Position numbers and translations under genes: made by a program. Shown in pieces: positions 38,287 to 47,076 of a stretch of 64,000 nucleotides of DNA. The notes beneath the pieces are model-generated. The model did no database searches, had not been told where the DNA came from, and was given only the letters and a program-made list of their open reading frames with translations. Origin of the DNA: Polaribacter sejongensis (lineage in GTDB: Bacteria; Bacteroidota; Bacteroidia; Flavobacteriales; Flavobacteriaceae); assembly GCA_949545755.1 (NCBI GenBank), contig CATITK010000054.1, forward strand, positions 18,587 through 82,586, given 5' to 3'. Position 1 is the stretch's first letter; each line of letters opens with the position of its first letter.

Positions 38287-40497
38287 TTATTTTGAATATT
38301 TTTCTGACTTTGTATGTAAATTTTCTTCGATAAAACTTGTCATTTTTGTATACAAGTTCAAGCGTGTATTTTTGCCTTTATAAATTCCATGCGTTCTGTC
38401 TGGCACTATAAACATATCAAATTGTTTATTGGCTTCAATTAAAGAATTTATCATTCTATAAGAGTTTTGTACATGCACATTATCATCTCCTGTTCCATGC
38501 ACTAATAAGTAATTTCCTTTTAATTTTTCTGCATAATTTACAGGTGAATTTTCGTCATAACCACCAGGGTTTTCTTGTGGTGTTCTTAAAAAACGCTCTG
38601 TATAAATAGTGTCATAAAAACGCCAAGAGGTAACGGGAGCAACAGCAATAGCCATTGTAAAAATATCATTTCCTTTTAAAAGTGCATTTGTACTCATATG
38701 TCCTCCAAAAGACCAACCCCAAATACCAATATTATTTTCATCAATGTAAGCACGACTTGCCATTTCTTTTGCTACTGAAATTTGATCTTCAGTTTCATAT
38801 TTTACCAAGTTTAAATAGGTCGATTTTTTAAAATCAGCACCTTTAAAACCAGTTCCGCGACCATCAATACAAGCAATAATAATACCTTTTTGGGCCAACA
38901 TATTGTGCCAGTAATCGTTAGAACTATTCCATTTGTTCCCAACTTGTTGAGAACCTGGACCAGAATATTGAAATAGTAACAATGGATATTTTTTATTTTT
39001 ATCAAAGTTGGCAGGTTTAATCATCCACATATTTAGGTTATTTCCATTAATAGTAATGGTCGAAAATTCTTTAGGACTTAGGGTATATTCAGCCAATGTT
39101 TCTTTTAAAGCAATATTCTCTTTTATTATTTTTAACATTTCTCCTTCGCCTGAAAATAATGAATACACCGGAGGAGTTTCACTAGACGAAAACGTATTGA
39201 TAAAGTAGTTCAGGTTTTTACTGAAAGCAGCCGTGTTTTGACCGTCTTTAGTACTTAAAAACTTTTTGTTTCGTCCATTTAGTCCAATAGAATATACGCC
39301 TCTATTTGTAGATCCGTTTTCTACCGATTGATAATAAATGGTTTTTTTAGATTCATTAAAACCATAATATTTAGTAACTTCCCAATTTCCCTTTGTAATT
39401 TTATTGACGAGTTTTCCTCCAAAATCATAATGATAAATATGGTTGTAGCCTTCTTTTTCGCTTGTCCAAATAAAACTATTATCAGCTAAAAAAGTAAGAT
39501 TATCTGTAATGTCAATGTATGCTTTGTCAGTTTCATTTAATAACAAACTAACACTTGATTTTGAGGCGTTAATTTTATGTAATTTTAAATTATTTTGATG
39601 CCGATTTAAAGTGGTTGCCACTAAAAAAGTATCGTCGTGCGACCATTTAATTCTGGGGATGTATTCATAATCTCCTAAAGGAATTTCTTTTGTTATTTTA
39701 GAGGAAACTGTATAGATTTGTAATGTAGCAATTGCATTTTTTTCTCCTGCTTTTGGGTATTTAAAAACTTGCTGTTTTGGATACAATTCTTTACCCATGA
39801 TATCCATTGAAAAAGTGGGTACATTGGTTTCATCAAAACGTAGATAGGCTAAAAAAGTTCCTGTTTTGTTCCATTCAAATGCTCTTACAAAAGCAAACTC
39901 CTCCTCATAAACCCAATCTGTAATTCCATTAAGGATGCTGTTCTTTTTCCCATCATTTGTTACCTGCGTAACTTTGTTTGAAGCGACATTTTTTATAAAA
40001 ATATTGTTGTTTTTGGCATACGCAACATTTTTATTGTCAGGAGAAAAAACGGGTTCTTGAATTTCTTTACCAATTAAATTTAGTTTTTTTGTAATAATAT
40101 CGTACGCATAAAAAGTGCCTTTTTTTGAATGTCGATAAATTTTTTCAAAGTTAGTTCCTAAAATTAACTTCGTTTCATCATCATTAAAGCTATAGGAAGA
40201 GAAGCTTTCTAGACCTTTCAAATTTACACTATTTACAATGGTTTCAACTTTTTCTAAATTTTTATAGCTATATTTATCTAAGGAAATAGATCCTAATTTT
40301 CTATCATAATTTAAGACAGTATAAAAATCATCATTCATAGAATTTAAAGAATTCATTCTTTCTGGAGAAAAAGTTCCATTCCAGATTTCTTCTAATGTAA
40401 TTTCTTTTGTTGTTAAAGTATTTGTTGAATTTATTTGTGCAATTGCTGAGCTATTAATGAAAAGTGAAATTGCGCCTAAAAAGAATAGATTTTTCAT
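38287..40497 (-). CDS. Dipeptidyl peptidase IV (S9 family)
   Basis: Periplasmic serine exopeptidase releasing X-Pro or X-Ala dipeptides. The 736 residues carry a signal peptide (ending SAIAQ), an eight-bladed propeller with the DPP IV glutamates in DWVYEEEFAF (about 193-202), and an alpha/beta-hydrolase domain. Catalytic Ser lies in WGWSFGGHMS, Asp in HGTGDDNVH, and His in DRTHGI. It starts an operon with the POT transporter, which would import the dipeptide products. Confidence 0.93.
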   Translation of the reverse strand: MKNLFFLGAISLFINSSAIAQINSTNTLTTKEITLEEIWNGTFSPERMNSLNSMNDDFYTVLNYDRKLGSISLDKYSYKNLEKVETIVNSVNLKGLESFSSYSFNDDETKLILGTNFEKIYRHSKKGTFYAYDIITKKLNLIGKEIQEPVFSPDNKNVAYAKNNNIFIKNVASNKVTQVTNDGKKNSILNGITDWVYEEEFAFVRAFEWNKTGTFLAYLRFDETNVPTFSMDIMGKELYPKQQVFKYPKAGEKNAIATLQIYTVSSKITKEIPLGDYEYIPRIKWSHDDTFLVATTLNRHQNNLKLHKINASKSSVSLLLNETDKAYIDITDNLTFLADNSFIWTSEKEGYNHIYHYDFGGKLVNKITKGNWEVTKYYGFNESKKTIYYQSVENGSTNRGVYSIGLNGRNKKFLSTKDGQNTAAFSKNLNYFINTFSSSETPPVYSLFSGEGEMLKIIKENIALKETLAEYTLSPKEFSTITINGNNLNMWMIKPANFDKNKKYPLLLFQYSGPGSQQVGNKWNSSNDYWHNMLAQKGIIIACIDGRGTGFKGADFKKSTYLNLVKYETEDQISVAKEMASRAYIDENNIGIWGWSFGGHMSTNALLKGNDIFTMAIAVAPVTSWRFYDTIYTERFLRTPQENPGGYDENSPVNYAEKLKGNYLLVHGTGDDNVHVQNSYRMINSLIEANKQFDMFIVPDRTHGIYKGKNTRLNLYTKMTSFIEENLHTKSEKYSK

Positions 40498-40606
40498 TTG
40501 TTTGTAGTATGAAATAAAACTTCACCAAGTTTACGGAAAAATCAGTAAAAATTGTCTCAAAAAAAGAGAAACCTTTAATATTTCTATATGTTTTAACAGT
40601 TTGACT

Positions 40607-40614
40607 TATCTTTG
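40607..40614 (+). promoter_or_regulatory. -7 promoter box of the HMG-CoA reductase gene
   Basis: TATCTTTG matches TAnnTTTG, 26 bp before the ATG. The upstream -33 element is not clear. Confidence 0.5.
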
Positions 40615-40640
40615 TTCTTGATAGTTTTATACCCAAATAA

Positions 40641-41924
40641 ATGCGCAAACTTATTTCAGGTTTTTCTAAGTTAACCAAAGATGAAAAGATTACCTGGTTG
40701 ATAGAAAATTATTTACAGGATCAATCAGAAGCAGAAAATGTTATTAAACAATACTGGAATCATCAGCAAGACCTACAGGAACTTCATGATGGCTTTATAG
40801 AAAATACAATTTCAAATTTTTACATGCCTTTTGGTATTGCTCCTAATTTTATAATTAATGGAGATGCCTTTGTCATTCCAATGGTTATAGAAGAAAGCTC
40901 TGTTGTTGCAGCAGCTTCTTTGGTGGGCAAGTTTTGGAGCACCCGAGGCGGTTTTAAGACCACCGTTCTAGGAACTACAAAAATTGGACAAGTCCATTTT
41001 ATGTATGCAGGATCTCAAACAGAAATTGAAGCTTATTTTAATAAAATTAAAACAGATTTATTTGCTGCTACCGCTTCTATCACTAAAAATATGGAAAAAC
41101 GTGGTGGTGGAATTTTAGATATTAAATTAGTTGATAAGACGGAAAAATTAGCCAACTATTATCAATTGCATGTCACCTTTGAAACCAAAGATTCAATGGG
41201 TGCAAACTTTATCAATTCTTGTTTAGAGGCAATTGCAAAAAAGTTTGAAACCGCCGAGATAGAAATTGTGATGAGCATTTTATCTAATTCTGTTCCAGAA
41301 TGTTTGGTTAGGGCAGAGGTGAGTTGCAAAATTGAAGAATTGGGTGGTGAAAATCCACAGAAATTTGCAGAAAAATTCTATCAAGCAGTAAAAATAGCAA
41401 CCATAGAACCCTACAGAGCAGTGACTCATAATAAGGGAATTATGAATGGAATTGATGCTGTCGTCTTAGCGACAGGCAACGATTTTAGAGCTGTAGAAGC
41501 AGGAGCTCATTCTTATGCTTCACGATCTGGAGAATATACCAGCCTGTCTCACTGTGAAATTAAAGACGGTATTTTTAAATTCTGGATAGAAGTCCCCCTA
41601 GCTATAGGCACTGTTGGAGGGTTGACAGCATTGCATCCAATGGCAAAATTGTCTTTAGAGATGTTGCAAAATCCATCTGCAAATATGTTGATGCAAATTA
41701 TAGCAGCGGCAGGCTTAGCGCAGAATTTTGCAGCCTTAAGAGCTTTAACAACAAAAGGAATTCAACATGGACACATGAAAATGCATTTGCAAAATATTTT
41801 AAATCAATTTGAAGCAAATGATGAAGAAAAAGAAAGTGTTACTACTTATTTCAATAAAAAAACAGTGACGCATTCGGCAGTTGTAGCAAAAATACAATCT
41901 CTAAGAAAACCAAAAACTAATTGA
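40641..41924 (+). CDS. mvaA: Hydroxymethylglutaryl-CoA reductase (class II-like)
   Basis: Reduces HMG-CoA to mevalonate, the committed step of the mevalonate pathway. The 427 residues show DSMGANFINSCLEAIAKKFE (substrate Asp/Asn region), THNKGIMNGIDAVVLATGND, EAGAHSYASRSGEYTSLSH, GTVGGLTALHPMAKLS, and a C-terminal catalytic His in IQHGHMKMH. Soluble, without the membrane domain of eukaryotic class I enzymes. In bacteria such class II enzymes serve either biosynthesis or catabolism. Here neighbouring mevalonate genes argue for isoprenoid biosynthesis. Confidence 0.93.
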   Translation: MRKLISGFSKLTKDEKITWLIENYLQDQSEAENVIKQYWNHQQDLQELHDGFIENTISNFYMPFGIAPNFIINGDAFVIPMVIEESSVVAAASLVGKFWSTRGGFKTTVLGTTKIGQVHFMYAGSQTEIEAYFNKIKTDLFAATASITKNMEKRGGGILDIKLVDKTEKLANYYQLHVTFETKDSMGANFINSCLEAIAKKFETAEIEIVMSILSNSVPECLVRAEVSCKIEELGGENPQKFAEKFYQAVKIATIEPYRAVTHNKGIMNGIDAVVLATGNDFRAVEAGAHSYASRSGEYTSLSHCEIKDGIFKFWIEVPLAIGTVGGLTALHPMAKLSLEMLQNPSANMLMQIIAAAGLAQNFAALRALTTKGIQHGHMKMHLQNILNQFEANDEEKESVTTYFNKKTVTHSAVVAKIQSLRKPKTN

Positions 41925-41967
41925 TACAGGTGAGATTTGACTGTTGATTATTCAAAAAAATTAGTAC

Positions 41968-41993
41968 AGATTCTTGCTTACGTAAGAATGACA
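41968..41993. repeat. REP-like hairpin upstream of the GYDIA kinase
   Basis: ATTCTTGC, loop TTAC, GTAAGAAT forms an 8-bp stem with one G-U pair, flanked by GAC. The form resembles dispersed flavobacterial hairpins of the ATTCC-(stem)-GGAAT-GAC type. It could also act as a weak terminator. Confidence 0.5.
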
Positions 41994-42004
41994 AAAAATA
42001 AAAA

Positions 42005-42934
42005 ATGAAAAATTTTTACTCTAACGGAAAACTTTTATTAACTGGAGAATATCTTGTTTTAGATGGTGCGAAATCTTTGGCGATTCCCACAAAATTCGGT
42101 CAAGAATTCGTTGTTGAAAAAATTAAAGAACCCCAAATTATTTGGGGAAGTTTCACCCATACAGGTGCATGTTGGTTTGAAGCCGTTTTTGAGTTGCCAA
42201 AACTGCGTTTGGTGAATTGTACCTTTGCTTCTGATAAAGAGGGAAATGCCGAATCTATTGCAGAAACGTTGTTGGAAATTTTAAAAGAAGCAAGAAATTT
42301 AAATCCAGATTTTTTAATTACGAATCATGGGTTTGTTGTAAAAACCACGCTAACTTTTCCAAGAGATTGGGGTTTGGGAAGTTCTTCTACTTTAATAAAT
42401 TCTATTGCCAATTGGGCAAAAGTAGATGCTTTTAAATTACTTTGGAATTCCTTTAAAGGAAGTGGGTATGATATTGCTTGTGCACAAAATAATCTGCCAA
42501 TTTTTTATCAAATAGAAAATAAAAAACCACTAGTTTCGCAAGTAGCATTTAATCCTAATTTTAAAGAAAATTTATTTTTTGTGCATTTAAATCAGAAGCA
42601 AGATTCTAAAGAAGGAATTACTAGATTTAGAGAAAGTAAACAAGATTTTCAGAAAGAAATAAAAATGATTTCAGCTATTTCTGATGCGTTTTTAAACGCA
42701 AAATTGGTAGCAGATTTTGAGCAGTTAATTGTTGAACATGAAAGAATTATCAGTTCAGTTATCAAATTAAAACCAGTAAAAGAAAGATTGTTTCCAGATT
42801 ATTTTGGAGAAATAAAAAGTTTAGGAGCTTGGGGAGGAGATTTTGTTATGGTCACAGGAGATTCTGGAACGCCAAAATATTTTAAAAACAAAGGATATAA
42901 AACGATTCTTTCCTATTCAGAAATGGTTTTATAA
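42005..42934 (+). CDS. GYDIA family GHMP kinase
   Basis: 309-residue GHMP-superfamily kinase. The N-terminal NGKLLLTGEYLVLDGAKSLA (about 5-24) is very close to phosphomevalonate kinase openings. The phosphate-binding loop is RDWGLGSSSTLINS (about 120-133), the family name motif is GSGYDIACAQ (about 154-163), and motif 3 is degenerate near LGAWGGDFVMVTG. It lies 80 bp after HMG-CoA reductase. I infer it may phosphorylate phosphomevalonate, because no other phosphomevalonate kinase candidate is visible among the mevalonate genes here. Not proven. Confidence 0.85.
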   Translation: MKNFYSNGKLLLTGEYLVLDGAKSLAIPTKFGQEFVVEKIKEPQIIWGSFTHTGACWFEAVFELPKLRLVNCTFASDKEGNAESIAETLLEILKEARNLNPDFLITNHGFVVKTTLTFPRDWGLGSSSTLINSIANWAKVDAFKLLWNSFKGSGYDIACAQNNLPIFYQIENKKPLVSQVAFNPNFKENLFFVHLNQKQDSKEGITRFRESKQDFQKEIKMISAISDAFLNAKLVADFEQLIVEHERIISSVIKLKPVKERLFPDYFGEIKSLGAWGGDFVMVTGDSGTPKYFKNKGYKTILSYSEMVL

Positions 42935-43062
42935 TCTAATGTTACATCGAGTCAATTTATTGAAGAATAAAATAAATTTGTATCCCGATGATTTAATCAA
43001 TGAGTTTTCGATACAATTTAAAAAAAAATAATCAAAACGACTCAAACTAACAATATACTAAA

Positions 43063-44274
43063 ATGAGTAAAGTAATAATTATAGGAGGTGGAGCAGCAGG
43101 ATACTTTACAGCGATCAATGCAAAAGAAAAGAATCCTAAATTAGACATTATTATTCTCGAAAAAGGGAACGATGTTTTACAAAAAGTAAAAATTTCTGGA
43201 GGTGGAAGATGCAATGTTACACATGCATGTTTTGAACCAAAAGAATTGGTGCAATTTTATCCAAGAGGTGAAAAAGAATTGTTGGGACCTTTTCATCAAT
43301 TCATGACAGGAGATACTTTTGAGTGGTTCGAAAACAAGGGTGTTCCTCTGAAAATTGAAGATGACAATCGTGTTTTTCCTGAAGCAAACACAAGTCAAGC
43401 AATTATAGATTGTTTTCAAAAAGCTGTTGATAACTTAGGAATTGAAGTAGTCACAAATTGTGGTGTAAACTCGGTTTCTCAACAACATAATAAATGGGTC
43501 ATCAACACGAAATCCCAAGTTTTTGAAGCGGATAAATTAGTAATTGCTGCAGGGAGTTCTAAAAAAGTTTGGGAATTGTGTGCCACTTTAGATCATGTAA
43601 TTATAGCACCTGTCCCTTCTTTATTCACCTTTAATATTAATGACAAACGGCTGGTAGATTTATTGGGGACTTCCGTGCCAAATGCCACTGTTAAGATCGT
43701 AAATACAAAACTAGAAGCTTCTGGTCCTTTATTAATCACACACTGGGGAATGAGTGGTCCAGCAGTTTTAAAATTATCTGCTTTTGGTGCACGAATTTTA
43801 GCTGACAAAAATTATCAATACAATTTAGAGGTAAATTGGTTGTCGAGACCCACAGATAAAGTACTGAATGTTTTGTTGAATTTAAAAAAGAAAGAACCTC
43901 GTAAAACGGTGATTTTAAAATCGCCATTTGCGGAAGTTTCTAAAAGATTGTGGGAACGTTTTGTTATTGCTGCAGGAATAAAATCAACTCAAAATTGGGC
44001 AGATTTAAATAATGTCCAATTAGAAAGTTTAGCAAATCAACTAACAAAAGGAGTTTATAATGCAAACGGAAGAACTACGTTTAAAGATGAGTTTGTTACT
44101 GCTGGAGGTATTGATTTAAAAGAAATTAATTTTAAACGTTTTGAAAGTAGGAAACATAAGAACCTCTTTTTTGTGGGAGAAGTTTTAAATATTGATGCAG
44201 TTACGGGAGGTTTTAATTTCCAAAATGCATGGACTGGAGGTTATATTTGTGCAAATGCTTTGGCCGAAGAATAA
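43063..44274 (+). CDS. HI0933/BaiN-family FAD-dependent oxidoreductase
   Basis: 403-residue flavoprotein with the Rossmann motif IIGGGAAGYFTAINAKE (about 5-21), KVKISGGGRCNVTHACF (about 42-58), AAGSSKKVWELC, LLITHWGMSGPAVLKLS, and a C-terminal FAD-closing FVGEVLNIDAVTGGFNFQ. Members include bile-acid and dihydro-intermediate dehydrogenases; most are uncharacterised. Reaction unknown here. Confidence 0.87.
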   Translation: MSKVIIIGGGAAGYFTAINAKEKNPKLDIIILEKGNDVLQKVKISGGGRCNVTHACFEPKELVQFYPRGEKELLGPFHQFMTGDTFEWFENKGVPLKIEDDNRVFPEANTSQAIIDCFQKAVDNLGIEVVTNCGVNSVSQQHNKWVINTKSQVFEADKLVIAAGSSKKVWELCATLDHVIIAPVPSLFTFNINDKRLVDLLGTSVPNATVKIVNTKLEASGPLLITHWGMSGPAVLKLSAFGARILADKNYQYNLEVNWLSRPTDKVLNVLLNLKKKEPRKTVILKSPFAEVSKRLWERFVIAAGIKSTQNWADLNNVQLESLANQLTKGVYNANGRTTFKDEFVTAGGIDLKEINFKRFESRKHKNLFFVGEVLNIDAVTGGFNFQNAWTGGYICANALAEE

Positions 44275-44432
44275 AGTAATAACAAGAGAAACGAAGTGTT
44301 TTCATGCTTCACAGATGCACTCATTTAAATAATTTCCCATTTACTGTGATAAAATATAAATATTAAATTGGCGACTTAGAAACATAGAAAATTTAACCTC
44401 TATTTCTGGTTGTTACAACTAAAAAAGAACAA

Positions 44433-44987
44433 ATGGCATTAACAGCATCAAACGAATTTACACTCGGAAAACAAGCACCTGATTTTAATCTATTAAATAC
44501 AATTAATGGTGATTTTTTAACTTTAGAAAGCGCAAAAGGAGAAAAAGGAACGGTGATTATGTTCATTTGTAACCATTGCCCTTTTGTTATTCATGTAAAT
44601 AAAGAATTGGTAAAAATGGCAAACGAATATCAGTTAAAAGGGATTCGTTTTATAGCGATTAGTGCAAATGATATTGTCAAGTACCCAGAAGATGCTCCTG
44701 CATTAATGACGCAATTGGCAAAAGACGAAAACTATCCTTTTCCGTATTTATATGATGAAACTCAAGAGGTAGCAAAAGCCTACGATGCTGCTTGTACCCC
44801 TGATTTCTATGTGTTTGATTCGAATTTAAAAGCGGTCTATCACGGGCAATTAGATGCTGCTAGACCCGGAAATGGGAAGCCAGTAACAGGAAGTGATATT
44901 CGAAAATCTATGAATCATCTATTAGAGAATAAGGCTGTCTTAGAAAACCAGCAACCAAGTATGGGGTGTGGGATTAAGTGGCGTTAA
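44433..44987 (+). CDS. Peroxiredoxin-like thioredoxin family protein
   Basis: 184 residues of the AhpC/TSA-like redoxin type. Visible are LGKQAPDFNLLNTINGDFLT (about 12-31), the cysteine pair in MFICNHCPFVIHVNKEL (about 48-64), IAISANDIVKYPEDAP, and a conserved C-terminal YHGQLDAARPGNGKPVTG block. No signal peptide, so cytosolic. Likely a thiol oxidoreductase or peroxidase. Monocistronic. Confidence 0.87.
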   Translation: MALTASNEFTLGKQAPDFNLLNTINGDFLTLESAKGEKGTVIMFICNHCPFVIHVNKELVKMANEYQLKGIRFIAISANDIVKYPEDAPALMTQLAKDENYPFPYLYDETQEVAKAYDAACTPDFYVFDSNLKAVYHGQLDAARPGNGKPVTGSDIRKSMNHLLENKAVLENQQPSMGCGIKWR

Positions 44988-45202
44988 TTTTTTTGTATTT
45001 CCAAGTTCTCGAAGTATATCCTTTTGTACCGTGAAAAATGTATCGTCCAAAAAAAGGTGTTTATTTTACAATAACCTTTGTAATTTGTTTACAGTTACTA
45101 TTCAAATTTCTATAAGGATTGGATTTGGACTAAACCCTCTACAGGTTTATGATTTTATTCCATCACTGAAAATGTTTCAATTACAATATATTAGTATTGT
45201 TG

Positions 45203-45210
45203 TAACTTTG
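45203..45210 (+). promoter_or_regulatory. -7 promoter box touching the regulator start
   Basis: TAACTTTG matches TAnnTTTG and ends only 5 bp before the ATG at 45216. The transcription start would fall on or next to the start codon, so the message is probably leaderless. No strong TTG is found at the ideal distance. Confidence 0.5.
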
Positions 45211-45215
45211 AAAGT

Positions 45216-46487
45216 ATGGAGATTAAGTATTTCAGATTGGTGAAAACGATAATAGAAGAAGGCAGTATTGCTAATTCTTCTAAAAAATTGTTTTTATCTC
45301 AATCTGCTTTGAGCCACCAACTAAAAGAATTGGAACATCAACTTGGTTATAAGGTGTTTTATAGAACTAGAAATAAATGGGAGTTGACAGAGGAAGGTGT
45401 CGAATTGTATGGGTTAAGTAATGTTGTCCTTGAAAATATTGACAAAAGTTTTAAGAATATTAAACAAATACAAACTAAAAATCTAAGACTAAAGGAAGAG
45501 ACTAATTCCGACCATTTGAGGGAAATGGCGGACTATTTCAATGCGGAACTAGATGAAGGATACAATGGCTCAACGATTACGATGGATAATGAAAAAGCAA
45601 AAGGATTTATAAGTTCTTATCAAGTATTCAGCGGTTTGTCTGTATGGGTCTATAATATTACTTTCTTATCAGATTTTAAGGTTGAATTAGGAATGTCAGA
45701 AGAGAGTCCTTATTACTTTTGCTATAATGTACAAGGTCAATTTTTACATCGATTCGGTGGTGAATCAGAATTTCATACTGCTTTGCAGAACCAAAATATG
45801 ATTGTTGTAGGCGCTTCAGACACTTCCGCACAACTTGTTTTTCCTGCAAATATAAAACTCAAAATAGCCGTAATCATCATTGATATTAATTTATTGAAAA
45901 AGTTGGAAATAAGGAATGCAAAAAGAATTTACACAAAAATTAGAAAAATATTCCAAAAAACAAATAGCAAGCTACCATTTAGGCATCTTGGAGAGATTGA
46001 TAGCGAAACAGAAAAATACGCTTCAATCGTATGTGAGAATGATTGTGTAGATTTAGTTGCAGGACTTCTTACAGAAGGTGCTGTTCTTAATATGTTGGCT
46101 TCACAAATTCAAGTGTATAGTGATCATTTTACTAAAAAAAAAGTAATTCTAAATAAACTTGAATTATCCAAAATAACTTCTTTGGGAGCTTATGTTATTG
46201 ATAATTTTGAGGCAAGCTTTACTATTCTTAAATTGAGCAGGCACTTTGGAATTAGCCCTAAAAAACTTCAAATTGGTGTAAAGTACCTCTATGGGGATTC
46301 AGTAGCACACTATATTTCGAATCTTCGATTGGCATATGCAAAAAATTTGTTTACCACCACCAATTTTAATGTATCCGAAGTATGTCATCTTGTTGGAATT
46401 TATAGCTCAAGTTACTTTTCCAAAGTTTTCAAAAACAGGTATGGTGTGTTGCCTAGTCACTATAGGAAGCAGTCATCATATAGCTAA
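45216..46487 (+). CDS. Chimeric LysR-HTH/AraC-HTH transcriptional regulator
   Basis: 423 residues with two DNA-binding domains of different families. Residues 1-60 are a LysR-type winged HTH, closest to MetR style (GSIANSSKKLFLSQSALSHQ, then LGYKVFYRTRNKWELTEEG), followed by a linker helix to about 90. There is no LysR effector domain. Residues about 95-260 resemble an AraC-type sensor region (FCYNVQGQFLHRFG, QNMIVVGASDTSAQLVFP). Residues about 325-420 are an AraC double HTH (LKLSRHFGISPKKLQIGVKY and EVCHLVGIYSSSYFSKVFK). It stands alone, with 228 bp upstream and 589 bp downstream without genes. Targets unknown. Confidence 0.85.
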   Translation: MEIKYFRLVKTIIEEGSIANSSKKLFLSQSALSHQLKELEHQLGYKVFYRTRNKWELTEEGVELYGLSNVVLENIDKSFKNIKQIQTKNLRLKEETNSDHLREMADYFNAELDEGYNGSTITMDNEKAKGFISSYQVFSGLSVWVYNITFLSDFKVELGMSEESPYYFCYNVQGQFLHRFGGESEFHTALQNQNMIVVGASDTSAQLVFPANIKLKIAVIIIDINLLKKLEIRNAKRIYTKIRKIFQKTNSKLPFRHLGEIDSETEKYASIVCENDCVDLVAGLLTEGAVLNMLASQIQVYSDHFTKKKVILNKLELSKITSLGAYVIDNFEASFTILKLSRHFGISPKKLQIGVKYLYGDSVAHYISNLRLAYAKNLFTTTNFNVSEVCHLVGIYSSSYFSKVFKNRYGVLPSHYRKQSSYS

Positions 46488-47076
46488 AACACTCCTTTAT
46501 ATATACATAGGGTGAACAAATCAAAAAAAATGATTACCTGTTAATTAGATAAAATGGAAAATTATTTTAGCGCAACTGCATAAAATGTGTAATTTATTTA
46601 GTTTTTCTTTTCAAGGTTTCTTGTTCTCAAATAGTTTAAATTTTCTTGCTTTCAGTTTCTAAGGGACTATTATTATAAGTTTATAACCAGTCACTATATT
46701 AGATCCTTTAGTACTTAAAATTCATTGATTTGACCTTTTTAGGCTAATTGTTTATCTAAAAATAGCATTAAACAGTAAAGATAATCTTTAACTTAGCAAT
46801 TAAATAGGGAATGACTGGTTAGTAGTCCAAAAAACTTCTTTCTTGCAAGACTCACAGGTGTTTAAAAATAGTGATACCCTTATTTAATATTAAAGGAGGT
46901 TCTACAGGTGTAGAACCTCCTTTTTAAGTAAACTAGATGCTATTTTATAATTATATAAGTCGTGTTTTTTACCAGTGGTAAGAATTGATTCTGATGGTGC
47001 CAAAGATATTGAATATTGTCGCTGAGTTCTGTTTGAAGGAAATACTGTTTTTAAGGTTTCGAAAAAAAAAACAAAA
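46488..47076. other. 589-bp gene-poor region
   Basis: No convincing coding frame on either strand. It contains a strong terminator (46892-46926) and a spaced 9-bp inverted repeat, AACCAGTCA at 46685-46693 and TGACTGGTT at 46812-46820. It may hold a long 3' untranslated region of the regulator, an unrecognised small RNA, or a decayed gene. Confidence 0.6.
46892..46926 (+). terminator. Strong rho-independent terminator
   Basis: AAGGAGGTTCTACA, loop GG (effectively four or more bases), TGTAGAACCTCCTT, then T-run. It lies 404 bp after the regulator stop and 150 bp from the end of the convergent small gene. The longer T-run is on the plus strand. Confidence 0.88.

Noticed and set aside
42843..43031. 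62-codon ORF after the GYDIA kinase
   Set aside because: Mostly overlaps the kinase in another frame; low-complexity product, no promoter.
44968..45243. 91-codon ORF between the peroxiredoxin-like gene and the regulator
   Set aside because: Overlaps both neighbours, includes the regulator promoter, and has no protein-like features.
46685..46820. AACCAGTCA/TGACTGGTT inverted repeat as ends of an insertion element
   Set aside because: Only 9 bp, 118 bp apart, no transposase remnant and no target duplication seen.
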